Origin: Selenomonas sp.
GTDB lineage: Bacteria; Bacillota; Negativicutes; Selenomonadales; Selenomonadaceae
Assembly: GCA_018052705.1 (NCBI GenBank)
Contig: JAGPMW010000005.1
Coordinates: 33,016 to 97,015 of the forward strand
Direction of reading: 5' to 3'
Length of the DNA: 64,000 nucleotides
Below, in pieces: positions 16,416-25,316 of this stretch (position 1 is the stretch's first letter; every line of letters begins with the position of its first letter). Both the position numbers and the translations under genes were made by a program. The notes beneath the pieces are model-generated. The model had not been told where the DNA came from. It made no database searches and was given only the letters and a program-made list of their open reading frames with translations.

Positions 16416-16599
16416 TTTTTATTTTTTCCTGTAGTTCAACTACTTAAAGGAGTGTATTGCCGTTTCATTATCTGAATTGTTTATAGTTGGATGTGCCATA
16501 AGCTGAGACCAGCTCACGAGTACTAATTTCAATCAAGTCTACGATGATAATCGCTAACGGATGTCACATCATCAATAATAAGGAAAGGGGAGTTTTCCC
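16416..16599 (+). ncRNA. candidate bridge RNA region of the IS110 element
   Basis: Noncoding stretch between the inferred left end and the transposase start. IS110-group elements are known to encode in this place a structured bridge RNA whose loops pair with donor and target DNA. Local stems can be drawn: AGCTG/CAGCT around AGAC near 16510-16525, CGAT/ATCG around GATA, and GATGTCACATC near 16558-16570. I could not assign the two binding loops. Position and length support the call; folding was not computed. Confidence 0.45.
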
Positions 16600-17757
16600 A
16601 TGATTTACGTCGGCATTGATATTGCCAAGCTCAATCACTTTGCTTCCGTTTTATCTTCTGATGGTAAAGTCCTCGTTGAGCCGTTCAAATTCACTAATGA
16701 CAATGATGGCTTCTGTATGCTGCTCTCTGTCTTAGATCACTTCGACAAAGACAACCTCATCATTGGTCTTGAATCTACGGCTCATTACGGCAATAACCTT
16801 GTTGAATTCCTTGTTCTTAGGCATTTTCATGTCAGTGTCCTCAACCCCATTCAGACTTCCTCTATGCGGAAGAACAGAATCCGTAAGACCAAGACGGATA
16901 AGGTTGACACTTCCATCATTGCCCAAACTCTTATGACCCAGCCCTACAGACTTTTCACGCAATATGACATTGATCTGCTGCACCTGAAAAATCTGGGCCG
17001 TTTCCGTCAAAAGCTCTTGAAGCAGCGTACACGCAATAAAATTATGCTGACTTCTTATCTGGATCAGGCATTCCCTGAACTCCAGTACTTCTTCAACGGA
17101 ATCCATCATAAGTCTGTCTACGCTGTTCTAAAGGAGGCGCCTTCTCCGGAAAAGATAACTTCCATGCATATGACTCATCTGGCTCATCTTCTTGCATCTG
17201 CTTCCAACGGCCATTTCAAGAAAGATAAGGCGCAAGAGTTAAGAGTTCTTGCACAGAAGTCTGTCGGTTCCAGCGACAGTTCTATATCTATTCAGATAAC
17301 CCAGACCATTGAGCAGATCGAGTTACTGGATATTCAAATGAATGATGTCGAATCCAAAATCCAAACGATTCTTCTTGCTATGGATTCAGTCATCACGACC
17401 ATTCCTGGCATTAGTTATCTGGAAGCCGGAATGATTCTGGGTGAAATAGGAGATGTTCATCGCTTTGCTTCACCCCACAAACTGTTGGCCTTTGCCGGTC
17501 TTGATCCTTCCATACATCAGTCTGGAAATTTCAATGCCAGCCACACAAAAATGTCCAAGAGGGGTTCCAGATACCTCAGATTCGCGCTGATGTACGCTGC
17601 TCACAATGCTGTAAAGAATAATTCTGTATTTAAGCAGCTTTACGACAAGAAACGCGACAGTGGCTTAAACCACTATGGTGCCTTAGGACATTGCTCAGGC
17701 AAACTCGTTCGCATAATCTACAAAATGCTGACTGACAATGTCGCATTTAATCTGTAA
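16600..17757 (+). CDS. IS110-family transposase (DEDD recombinase)
   Basis: 385 residues. The N-terminal RuvC-like domain shows the DEDD residues: D7 (GIDIAKLNH), E58 (GLESTAHYG), D100 and D103 (KTDKVDTS). The C-terminal Transposase_20 domain has the IPGIS start, [15 protein letters not shown] and [12 protein letters not shown], which includes the conserved Ser region. A strong ribosome site (GGAAAGGGGAG) precedes the ATG. The frame is intact over the full family length, so the copy looks active. Recombination in this family is guided by an RNA from the noncoding end. Confidence 0.95.
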   Translation: MIYVGIDIAKLNHFASVLSSDGKVLVEPFKFTNDNDGFCMLLSVLDHFDKDNLIIGLESTAHYGNNLVEFLVLRHFHVSVLNPIQTSSMRKNRIRKTKTDKVDTSIIAQTLMTQPYRLFTQYDIDLLHLKNLGRFRQKLLKQRTRNKIMLTSYLDQAFPELQYFFNGIHHKSVYAVLKEAPSPEKITSMHMTHLAHLLASASNGHFKKDKAQELRVLAQKSVGSSDSSISIQITQTIEQIELLDIQMNDVESKIQTILLAMDSVITTIPGISYLEAGMILGEIGDVHRFASPHKLLAFAGLDPSIHQSGNFNASHTKMSKRGSRYLRFALMYAAHNAVKNNSVFKQLYDKKRDSGLNHYGALGHCSGKLVRIIYKMLTDNVAFNL

Positions 17758-17886
17758 ATAACAAGCGAACATATTTTCGTAAAAAGTTCCGTTTTAGGAG
17801 CTTTATTAAAGTTACCCTAATTTATGGACCTGTGGACAAATTCATTCTTTGTTTAAAAAGTGCTTGACTTTTCATAGTTGGTCTCC

Positions 17887-18636
17887 TTATCTTTGCTGCC
17901 ATTGGCAGGCATAGTGCTCAACAAGATCAATGATGCCAAAGAGCAACAAACCGATAAAGCTCAATACAACGATACCTGCATACATCTCAAGATAATTAAC
18001 GCGCAGCCATGCATCCATAATGAAATATCCCATACCAAAACGTGTGCCAAATGTCTCAGTAAAGAAAAGAACGGATACGGCCGTAGCCATAGCAACCCGC
18101 ACAGCGGTGATGAATTTTGGCAGCGATGCCGGCAGGATAATATCCCGAAACACCTGCGGAAACGAAGCTCCCAAGGAATACAACGGATAGTAAGTTTCTA
18201 ACGGAATCGTGCGAATACTGTCACGCACAGCAATAACTACCTGAAATACAATGATGAGAAAAATCATAAGGACCTTCGACAGCTCGCCTACACCAGCCAG
18301 CAGCATCAATATTGGCAGCAATGCGATTTTCGGTATTGGATAAGTCAGATACACCAGTGGCGCCAGATACCGGTCTGCCCGGCGAAAGTAACCCATGATA
18401 ACACCAAGCGGATAACCGACAGCTACAGCTAAAGCTAAACCTGCTACAATGCGCCAGAGGCTATATGCGCCATGCAGGCCAATGACAGACAGGAATATCT
18501 GTCCCAGTTTCAGGAACACCTTATCCGGAGGCGGCACGATGGGCAGCTTCATAATCACGGCAATCAGCCACCAGATTAACAATAGGAATACTGCCCCTTG
18601 TATATAAGAGCGCAAAACAATTTTACTCTTATTCAT
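17887..18636 (-). CDS. ABC transporter permease (SsuC/TauC type)
   Basis: Inner-membrane subunit of an importer of the nitrate/sulfonate/taurine class, 249 residues with about six hydrophobic segments. The coupling-helix motif is visible as the YSLGASFPQVFRDIILPASLPKFI stretch (EAA loop, about 155-178). Its start overlaps the ATPase stop by eight bases, with AGGGAGG upstream. It is the last gene of the run that starts at 22644; an IS110 element lies directly downstream. Confidence 0.93.
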   Translation of the reverse strand: MNKSKIVLRSYIQGAVFLLLIWWLIAVIMKLPIVPPPDKVFLKLGQIFLSVIGLHGAYSLWRIVAGLALAVAVGYPLGVIMGYFRRADRYLAPLVYLTYPIPKIALLPILMLLAGVGELSKVLMIFLIIVFQVVIAVRDSIRTIPLETYYPLYSLGASFPQVFRDIILPASLPKFITAVRVAMATAVSVLFFTETFGTRFGMGYFIMDAWLRVNYLEMYAGIVVLSFIGLLLFGIIDLVEHYACQWQQR

Positions 18637-19387
18637 CCCGGTCCCTCCCTGCCTTGATTTTCAACCGCAGCTGCTGACCCATGGCGAAGAATTCCGGCGA
18701 GCCCCGCCGCTCACGGCTGCCACTTAGGGAGTTATCCAGAATTTCTGATACGGCTCCGGGCTGGCATGACATGCGCACGATTTGCTGACCGAGGTACAGT
18801 GCTTCTTCTACATAATGCGTCACAAGCATCGTCGTGATGTTGCTGGCCTGCCAGAGATCGAGAAACACATCCTGCATTTCTTCGCGCGTAATGGCATCTA
18901 AGGCTGAAAAGGGCTCATCCATAAGCAGGATATCGGGATGCAGCAGGAATGCCCGCGCCAGGCTGACCCGCTGCTGCTGCCCGCCCGATAGTTCCCGCGG
19001 ATAACGGTGTTCAAGGCCATGAATTCCCAGCCGCTCACAAAGCTGCTCCATCTCCCGGTCCGTATCAGCGGTCAACTCATGCCGGATGTTACAGCCCAGA
19101 CGAATATTATCTGCCACGCTCTTCCATGACAGAAGCCCATAGTTCTGTGGCATGAAGCCGATTTTCATTGACCGTGGATTCACAGTTGTGCCGTTAATCC
19201 TTACCTGCCCCTCATAGTCGTGAATCAGTCCGGCTACCACTTTGAGCAATGTGGACTTACCGCAGCCCGAAGGCCCTATAACAGCACAGACCGTCCCTTG
19301 CGGAACGGTCAGGCTGACATCATGCAGGACGGTATTTGTTTTGGGGCCAGCCGGATAGCTGACTGATAAATGTGCTACTTCTATCAT
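18629..19387 (-). CDS. ABC transporter ATPase (SsuB/TauB type)
   Basis: ATP-binding subunit, 252 residues. Walker [10 protein letters not shown] (about 38), Q-loop [11 protein letters not shown], signature [14 protein letters not shown] (about 138), Walker [13 protein letters not shown] (about 160) and the H-loop THYVEEAL are all intact. It partners the permease at 17887 and the lipoprotein at 19427. Substrate not readable; members carry sulfonates, taurine, nitrate, thiamin precursors and others. Confidence 0.95.
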   Translation of the reverse strand: MIEVAHLSVSYPAGPKTNTVLHDVSLTVPQGTVCAVIGPSGCGKSTLLKVVAGLIHDYEGQVRINGTTVNPRSMKIGFMPQNYGLLSWKSVADNIRLGCNIRHELTADTDREMEQLCERLGIHGLEHRYPRELSGGQQQRVSLARAFLLHPDILLMDEPFSALDAITREEMQDVFLDLWQASNITTMLVTHYVEEALYLGQQIVRMSCQPGAVSEILDNSLSGSRERRGSPEFFAMGQQLRLKIKAGRDRDE

Positions 19388-19426
19388 GATGATTCTCTTA
19401 ATTTCATTCTTCCATACGATTAACTG

Positions 19427-20377
19427 TCATTTGCCCAGCAGATTCAGTACGATATCACTGTAACTATAATTTTCCTGTATCAGCCCCTTGCTGTTGAGCC
19501 ATTTAATACAGTCCGTTACATCACTTTCTTTTGGCAAGCCGGCTTTATGATACTGTGGCAGTACCAAAGCTTCCTTTGCCGCCGGCGGGAATCCGCCTTT
19601 CTCAATGATAAGGTCAATATACTCGCTGCGGTCAGTCTGGTTCAGATAGTCCACAGCTTTATTGTAAGCACGATACAGCGCCTGAATCTCTGCTTTCTTG
19701 GTATCCGTGGCCTTTGTCGTGAACAGAATCACCCCCGGATTAATGCCGAGCTCATCTGATCCGGTCACGAACTGGCAGCCATTATGAACGGCGATACTCG
19801 CCATCGGTTCCGGCAGTGTCGCGGCAGCCAGTTTGCCATTCTGAAGCATCTCCAGCCGGGTCGGAATCTGCGGTATAATGACCTTGTTGATGCTGTCTCC
19901 AGTCATATGCTCCTTCTCCAGGATCTGGTCAGTCACATACTCGATAATAGTGTTGCGCGAGACCGAAACATCCTTTCCCGCCAGGTCACTGACGGTGTGA
20001 ACGTCAGCATCCTTACTGGCGATGAGCTTATAGCTGCCATCCGTAAACGATGTTACCTTCACGTCAAAACCGCCAGATTTGGCAAATGCTGCAGCCAGCA
20101 TATCAGAAACCGCCCCATCCAGATTACCGCTTTGCAATGCTGAGTCACGATCCATTGCACTCTTGTACTGCTGGATGTCGACCTTTACGCCCTCTTCAGC
20201 AAAAAAACCTTTTTCCTGTGCGATGATGAAGGGAACAGAATCAGTATCCGGCATTAGGCCGATGGTAATCGGCTGCAGATTCTCTTTACCGGTACCCGCG
20301 TTCTGCTTTTCACTGCCGCAGCCGGCCAATGAAAACAAGGTCAGCAGGAGTAGACTTAAAATAAGAATTTTCTTCAA
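19427..20377 (-). CDS. ABC transporter substrate-binding lipoprotein (NMT1/SsuA type)
   Basis: Extracytoplasmic binding protein tethered by a lipid. I choose the TTG at 20377, giving 316 residues with a lipoprotein signal: KK, a hydrophobic stretch and the lipobox LAGC with Cys20. The longer frame to 20455 would overlap the previous gene and put a long hydrophilic piece before the signal. The ribosome site AGGAAAG is 13-16 bases upstream, so the exact start is not certain. The mature part has ITIGLMPDTDSVPFIIAQEKGFFAEEG, typical of the NMT1/SsuA group. No riboswitch was seen in front. Confidence 0.88.
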   Translation of the reverse strand: MKKILILSLLLLTLFSLAGCGSEKQNAGTGKENLQPITIGLMPDTDSVPFIIAQEKGFFAEEGVKVDIQQYKSAMDRDSALQSGNLDGAVSDMLAAAFAKSGGFDVKVTSFTDGSYKLIASKDADVHTVSDLAGKDVSVSRNTIIEYVTDQILEKEHMTGDSINKVIIPQIPTRLEMLQNGKLAAATLPEPMASIAVHNGCQFVTGSDELGINPGVILFTTKATDTKKAEIQALYRAYNKAVDYLNQTDRSEYIDLIIEKGGFPPAAKEALVLPQYHKAGLPKESDVTDCIKWLNSKGLIQENYSYSDIVLNLLGK

Positions 20378-20408
20378 TAATATTGCACTTCTTTCCTGTT
20401 TATTCCCA

Positions 20409-21278
20409 TCACTGTGAGAGCAGTCCCTGCAGCATACCAGCACCAACCTTCGCATAGTAGACGGCCTGATCGACTATGCCTTTATTCTCCGCATAAGCGT
20501 TTTCGGCCTTTGCCTTGATCTGCCCTGCCTCCTGCTTCATCGATGATACGGAATCAAGCTTGGAGTTCACATCATCGAGCATTTGCTGAGCCTCAGACAG
20601 CGAGTCCTTCACCGATGCCACATCAGTATCCGCCTGGGCACTCTGCTGCTTATTCTGCTGCATCTGCTCGTTGCGCTTCGATTCCTTGCCCGTCACCTTG
20701 TCAATAATCTTGCCCAGGGTTGAGCTTGGTGCACTGTCCCCGAGCTGTTCATTTCGGCCACGGGCCCTCCCGGAAGCATCCTCCAGTTGTGCCTCTCTGG
20801 CCTGCAGATCTTTCTTCTGCTGTTCCAGCTGCTCCCGACGGGCCTTGAGATCCCGCTCCTGGTCCACAAGCTTCTGCTCTTTTTCCTTCATCTGCTGCTG
20901 TTGATATTGACGCTGGTTCTGTTTCGCAGCCGACTGATCCTGCGTATATCCAGCAATCATAAATCCGATAAGCAGCGCGGCAGCAAAGCCGCCCCCGAGA
21001 AGAAGACGTTTTTTACGCTTCGGAGTAAGCCATGACTGTTTTGCCGCATCGCCTGAGTAACGATCCTTTCCTGGGGAGTTATCCGGTGCAAGCTCACGAA
21101 TATTGCCCATGCCTGATCCACGCTGAGGAATTGGTGGCTGTATCTCCCCATCAACAGGCGGCATAGACTGAGTATCCTCAAGCCGCGGACGGACCGGCGC
21201 TGCTGTTTCTGCCTGTCTCGTCCGCTGAATTTCTTCCGGACGCATATATTGGGTTTTCTCGAGATCCTCTTGTTTCAT
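20409..21278 (-). CDS. single-pass membrane protein with long coiled coil, unknown function
   Basis: 289 residues: a polar, Pro-rich cytoplasmic N-terminal part (1-85), a basic patch and one membrane segment (about 91-111, RLLLGGGFAAALLIGFMIAG), then an external Gln/Glu/Lys-rich coiled coil (about 113-167) with heptad-like LEQQKKDLQAREAQLE, a linker, and a second helical part (about 216-289). There is no known enzymatic motif. It lies between the DUF3783 gene and the ABC lipoprotein gene on the same strand with short gaps. The layout suggests a scaffold or envelope spacer, which is inference. Confidence 0.8.
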   Translation of the reverse strand: MKQEDLEKTQYMRPEEIQRTRQAETAAPVRPRLEDTQSMPPVDGEIQPPIPQRGSGMGNIRELAPDNSPGKDRYSGDAAKQSWLTPKRKKRLLLGGGFAAALLIGFMIAGYTQDQSAAKQNQRQYQQQQMKEKEQKLVDQERDLKARREQLEQQKKDLQAREAQLEDASGRARGRNEQLGDSAPSSTLGKIIDKVTGKESKRNEQMQQNKQQSAQADTDVASVKDSLSEAQQMLDDVNSKLDSVSSMKQEAGQIKAKAENAYAENKGIVDQAVYYAKVGAGMLQGLLSQ

Positions 21279-21284
21279 GCGCTG

Positions 21285-21710
21285 TTAATTCTCCGCTTCT
21301 TCTCTTTTTTCTTTTTTTTCCTGCTCCTGAAGCATGAAGGCATGTTCCTTCTGCATCGTCAGGCAGAGCCGACGAAGCGTCCATAACGTATTGAACGGTG
21401 TCACCACCGACTTGAACTGAACCTTCGGTACACCGGCCTCTTTGAGCGCCAGCAGTACTTCATCCAGGCGCTTATTGCGAATGTTCTGCAGTATCATGAC
21501 TTCATGCGGGAATACGAAATCTTCGCCTTCTTCCGCTGCTGCAGCAGCTTTAAACCCGTTCACTCCCAGCAAATAACCGATCTTTTCCCGCCATGCCGCC
21601 TGCGGCAGCACCTGCGACTCGATTCCAAGATGCTTCAGTGTTTTACGGGCCAGCTCCAGCTTATCCGCCTCCTGAAATTGATAGAATAAAACTTGCTCTT
21701 GTCGTTTCAT
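21285..21710 (-). CDS. DUF3783 domain protein
   Basis: 141 residues. The middle and C-terminal part (FPHEVMILQNI ... LKEAGVPKVQFKSVVTPFNTLWTLRRLC) fits the DUF3783 family, a small domain of unknown role. The end is a highly charged helix (LQEQEKKEKREEAE). No membrane segment. A strong AAGGAG lies eight bases before the ATG. It is 16 bases after the NYN gene and 6 bases before the coiled-coil gene, so all three are probably one transcript. Confidence 0.8.
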   Translation of the reverse strand: MKRQEQVLFYQFQEADKLELARKTLKHLGIESQVLPQAAWREKIGYLLGVNGFKAAAAAEEGEDFVFPHEVMILQNIRNKRLDEVLLALKEAGVPKVQFKSVVTPFNTLWTLRRLCLTMQKEHAFMLQEQEKKEKREEAEN

Positions 21711-21726
21711 CCAGCCTGCTCCTTTT

Positions 21727-22644
21727 TTAATGGGACAATCCCCGCATAATCAGATAAGTTACGAGTTGATCCAGTGAAACCTCTTCTTCCTGACGACGCG
21801 CTTCCAATGATTTTCTTAGTGTCTTGGGCAGCCGCACAGTCAGGCTGCCTTCTGCTGTTTGTTTCGCGGCAGCAACAGGTGCGGCAACAACGGTCTGCTG
21901 TTTTTCCGGCTGTCTGATCATCTTTTCCGTCTGCCCGGATTTTTCCGGTCTGATTGCTTTAACAGCCTTTACCGGTTTAGCTTTTTTCTGCGGCTGTTCT
22001 GTCTTAGACTGTCCCGAGGTATTTTCCTTTGCTTCCGCCTTGTCTGCCTTTACCGGCTTCAACACTTTAGCTTTCTTCACCGGTTTTGCACTCTGCGCTT
22101 TCGGGGCCGGTGCAGCTGTGACCGGCTCCTCATGTATCGCTTTGGCCTTTTTGACAGTTGCCGTCGGCTCTTGGGTTGTTTTTTCTTTTTTCACTGGGTT
22201 CTTTTCTTCTGTCGGATAGACAAAGAATTCATTATACGCATTACGCAGCGTTTCACTGGCCTGCTTTGTTCCCACGCCAATAATATAAGATGGTGTTTCC
22301 GAATTCAGCAATTCGGCAATCCGTACAAAATCGGAATCTGTAGTAATGATAAGGAATTTCCGTACCCCTTCATCATACAGCAGTTTAGCGGAATCATAAA
22401 TAGCAGAATCCAGTGAATTCTTTCCCAGATATGTCCGACTGATCTGCCGAAACGTGAATCCTGGGCGCCGCATGAGTTTGTCCCAGCGCTTTTGCTCGGG
22501 GCGGGCCTCCCAATCTGAAACTACGATCGTCCGGCAAGGCTGAAAGCGTCGTGCCTTGCCTAAGGTATAATTCAGCATTTCAAACGGCGCATTTTCGATG
22601 TCATAAAGTATCGCAACCGTTTCATTGATTGAATTAAGTGTCAT
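21727..22644 (-). CDS. NYN-domain (LabA-like) putative RNase fused to a ribbon-helix-helix domain
   Basis: 305 residues in three parts. Residues 1-145 form a NYN/PIN-like nuclease domain with the acidic residues D15 (LYDIENAP), D79 (NSLDSAIYD) and D103/D105 (TTDSDF). Residues 146-265 are a low-complexity linker rich in Lys, Ala, Pro and Val with repeated KPVKA and KKAK. Residues 267-305 (LTVRLPKTLRKSLEARR ... LDQLVTYLIMRGL) look like an Arc/CopG-type ribbon-helix-helix DNA-binding domain. The role may be RNA cleavage plus nucleic-acid binding or self-regulation. It heads the run down to the ABC transporter. Confidence 0.82.
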   Translation of the reverse strand: MTLNSINETVAILYDIENAPFEMLNYTLGKARRFQPCRTIVVSDWEARPEQKRWDKLMRRPGFTFRQISRTYLGKNSLDSAIYDSAKLLYDEGVRKFLIITTDSDFVRIAELLNSETPSYIIGVGTKQASETLRNAYNEFFVYPTEEKNPVKKEKTTQEPTATVKKAKAIHEEPVTAAPAPKAQSAKPVKKAKVLKPVKADKAEAKENTSGQSKTEQPQKKAKPVKAVKAIRPEKSGQTEKMIRQPEKQQTVVAAPVAAAKQTAEGSLTVRLPKTLRKSLEARRQEEEVSLDQLVTYLIMRGLSH

Positions 22645-22770
22645 ACAATCCTTCCTTCAACTTATCTGTTCTACTATGTCATTTCTTCTCGTTAATTGAC
22701 ACAGCTATATATTGATTATTATTCGCCTCTCCGGGCAAAATTCCTTCTTTAAGCGTTTAAGCGCGCCGGA

Positions 22771-23862
22771 TCAAACATGGTGCATAACCGTCTCAATCAC
22801 GCCACCGCCGATAACGATATCACCATCGTAGAATACGACTGATTGTCCTGGTGTCACCGCCCGCTGATTCTCATCAAAATCTACCTGAAGCCGTCCATCA
22901 GAATGCGGCGTAAGCCTCGCCATGCCTTCATTCTTGCCATAACGGATCTTAGCCGCACAACGCATTGGTGCTGTCAGTTCGTCAACAGCAATCCAGTTAA
23001 GATCACCAGCGATGAGCCCGCTCGCGAAGACATCGCCAGCGGCGCCAACAACGACCTGGTTTTTAACCATATCGAGCGCCACAACGTAAAGTGGCTCAGC
23101 AGCAGCTATCCCCAGGCCCTTGCGCTGCCCGATTGTATAAAGCGGGACACCTTCATGACGCCCAAGCACCCTGCCCTGCCGGTCTACAATATCGCCCGGC
23201 CGCAGACAGGACGGATTCTTCTCTCGCAGATAGGCCTTATAGTCATCATGCGGCACAAAGCAGATCTCCTGACTGTCTGGTTTGTGAGCTACTGGCAGCT
23301 TAAATTTCTCAGCCAGCTCACGAGTGTGAACCTTCGTCATGCCGCCCAGTGGCAACAGAAAATGTTTCAGAGTCTGCTGATTCAGATGATACAAGGCATA
23401 CGACTGATCCTTATGTGTATCAATGCCCTTCTTCAAAAGAGAACGTCCGTCCTCCCCCTGCTCAATGCGTGCATAGTGACCAGTAGCCAGATAGTCTGCG
23501 CCCAATTCGAGCGTCTTGTCCAGCAGAAGACCAAATTTCATGTAGCGATTGCAGGCAATACAGGGATTTGGTGTACGCCCCCTGGCGTAATCTGCGAGGA
23601 AGTAATCGATGACCTGCGATTGAAATTCTTCTTTAAAATTCACAGTATAATGTGGTATTCCCAGAATTTCAGCTACTCGCCGCGCATCATCAACACTTTC
23701 GAGACTACAACAGCCCCGATCATTACAGTCAAAGTCGCGGCTCTCCTCAGACAGCCGCATCGTTATACCGATAACCTCATAACCCTGCTCAATCAGGAGT
23801 GCCGCCGTCAGTGAACTATCGACGCCGCCACTCATTGCGACAACGACTTTTTTCTTTCCCAT
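22771..23862 (-). CDS. mnmA: tRNA-specific 2-thiouridylase
   Basis: Puts sulfur on C2 of U34 in tRNAs for Lys, Glu and Gln, using ATP and a persulfide from a cysteine desulfurase. 363 residues: PP-loop SGGVDSS (11-17), first catalytic Cys in PNPCIACNRYMKFG (about 100), second in DSQEICFVPHDDY (about 198), and the YTIGQRKGLG motif (about 240). Length is normal. It stands alone, divergent from tmcAL. The sulfur donor could be the IscS encoded at 0.4-1.6 kb. Confidence 0.96.
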   Translation of the reverse strand: MGKKKVVVAMSGGVDSSLTAALLIEQGYEVIGITMRLSEESRDFDCNDRGCCSLESVDDARRVAEILGIPHYTVNFKEEFQSQVIDYFLADYARGRTPNPCIACNRYMKFGLLLDKTLELGADYLATGHYARIEQGEDGRSLLKKGIDTHKDQSYALYHLNQQTLKHFLLPLGGMTKVHTRELAEKFKLPVAHKPDSQEICFVPHDDYKAYLREKNPSCLRPGDIVDRQGRVLGRHEGVPLYTIGQRKGLGIAAAEPLYVVALDMVKNQVVVGAAGDVFASGLIAGDLNWIAVDELTAPMRCAAKIRYGKNEGMARLTPHSDGRLQVDFDENQRAVTPGQSVVFYDGDIVIGGGVIETVMHHV

Positions 23863-24029
23863 ATCTTATCGTCCTGCTTTCTATTCAGAGCCCAGCTATT
23901 CCATGCGAAAAAGCAGGCATCATTTGTTTCACTCGTATCCTTAAGTATAACATAAGTTCGCTGGTTAGTATAGACGATTGGCAGACTGCATGATACACTA
24001 TCAGAAGGAAAATAACAGGAGGATACTTC

Positions 24030-25316
24030 ATGCAGATCACAGGCATTATTACTGAATACAACCCCTTCCACTATGGCCACCAGTACCAGATCAAAAAAAT
24101 CCGGCAGCGGCAGCCAGACTCTCCTATCATTGCTGTGATGAGTGGCAGTTTCACCCAGCGTGGCGATACTGCACTGCTTTCAAAATGGGATCGGGCTGAC
24201 CTTGCAATTCAGGGAGGCTGCGATCTCGTGCTTGAACTGCCATTTGCATTCGCCTGCCGGAGTGCACAGGATTTTGCCCGTGGCGGAGTCCGTCTGCTCG
24301 AGCGGCTGGGCATTGTCAACACGCTGGCCTTTGGCGCCGAAACAGCAGACCTGGCCGCCCTGCAAAATTGTGCCGCAGCAATGGATGAGCCTTCGCTGCA
24401 GGCTGAGCTTCACGATGCGATTGCCGCCGGAGCTTCTTATGCAACCGCCCTGACTGACTGCACGGCAGCCCATACCGCTGTTGATGCTTCCATCCTGCGG
24501 CAGCCGAACAATATTCTTGCCATCGAGTACCTCCGCTGCCTTCGCCGCTCATCACTCCAGCCCCTGCTCATCCCACGTCAGGGTGCGAGCTATCATGACG
24601 CATGTCTTGATGCCCCTAATGCTAGTGCCAAGGCAATCAGGCGGGCACTCTCACTTGCTGCCAGCCGCTGCTCCGCGCAGCCCACGGCACGGCTGACAGA
24701 TCAGCTGACACGAGTAGAATGGCAAGCTCTCAAAAAAGCTGCGCCTGCAGCCACAATCACGGCACTGCAGACACTCACCGCCGCAGAACTGCCTTCTATT
24801 GAACGGCTTTGGCTGCCACTGCGTACGATATTGCTGCAAACAAGTCTGCCCACCCTGCGTCAGATTCACGGTATCAATGAAGGGCTTGAACATCGCATCC
24901 TTGACCAGTCAACTCTCACCAATAGTTACGCGGGACTTGTCCGGGCTGTAACAACCAAACGCTATCCAGCCAGCCGGATTGCCCGCACTCTGCTCTATCT
25001 GTTACTGTCAATGCCAAGCACCGATATCAGCCTGTTCGATGAAAGCGGGCCGCTTTACGCCCGTGTTCTGGCGGCAGATCCCGTTGGCCGCAGCCTGCTC
25101 CGCCAGATAAAAACCTGCGGCAGTATTCCCATCATCACTAAAACGAGCACCTTTCTTACAACGAACAAAAGACGCGAAGGAATCAACTCCCTCGCGCCAC
25201 GTGAGCGTATGCTGGCTTATGACACACTGGCCACTGAACTCCGCCAGCTCTGCCAGACCAGTTCTGACCAGAACAATGACTTCCAGCGATCTCCAATATT
25301 CCACCATCAGCAGTAA
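24030..25316 (+). CDS. tmcAL: tRNA(Met) cytidine acetate ligase (TmcAL, YlbM family)
   Basis: Forms N4-acetylcytidine at the wobble position of elongator tRNA-Met from acetate and ATP. 428 residues with the nucleotidyltransferase start ITGIITEYNPFHYGHQYQI (HxGH as HYGH, about 13-17), SGSFTQRGDTALLSKWDRA (about 41-58) and GCDLVLELPFAFACRSA (about 64-80), typical of YlbM. The ribosome site ACAGGAGGA precedes the ATG. Its end overlaps the convergent lipid kinase gene by 10 bases. Confidence 0.93.
   Translation: MQITGIITEYNPFHYGHQYQIKKIRQRQPDSPIIAVMSGSFTQRGDTALLSKWDRADLAIQGGCDLVLELPFAFACRSAQDFARGGVRLLERLGIVNTLAFGAETADLAALQNCAAAMDEPSLQAELHDAIAAGASYATALTDCTAAHTAVDASILRQPNNILAIEYLRCLRRSSLQPLLIPRQGASYHDACLDAPNASAKAIRRALSLAASRCSAQPTARLTDQLTRVEWQALKKAAPAATITALQTLTAAELPSIERLWLPLRTILLQTSLPTLRQIHGINEGLEHRILDQSTLTNSYAGLVRAVTTKRYPASRIARTLLYLLLSMPSTDISLFDESGPLYARVLAADPVGRSLLRQIKTCGSIPIITKTSTFLTTNKRREGINSLAPRERMLAYDTLATELRQLCQTSSDQNNDFQRSPIFHHQQ

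Larger units (their letters stand above)
16409..17837 (+). mobile_element. IS110-family insertion sequence (ends uncertain)
   Basis: Element of about 1.4 kb with one transposase gene. IS110 elements lack terminal inverted repeats, so ends must be inferred. TGTGGAC occurs at 16409-16415 and 17831-17837, and this pair gives a normal size and a left noncoding part of about 185 bases. A second direct repeat, ATAGTTGG (16493-16500 and 17874-17881), is an alternative pair. The element lies between the metallopeptidase start and the ABC permease stop and breaks neither reading frame. Confidence 0.75.

Noticed and set aside
16493..17881. ATAGTTGG direct repeat as the ends of the IS110 element
   Set aside because: It would leave only about 100 noncoding bases before the transposase and place the right end against the permease stop; the TGTGGAC pair fits better, but this is not settled.
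22843..23814. 323-codon open frame on the plus strand
   Set aside because: Antisense to mnmA; composition is that of a reversed coding frame.
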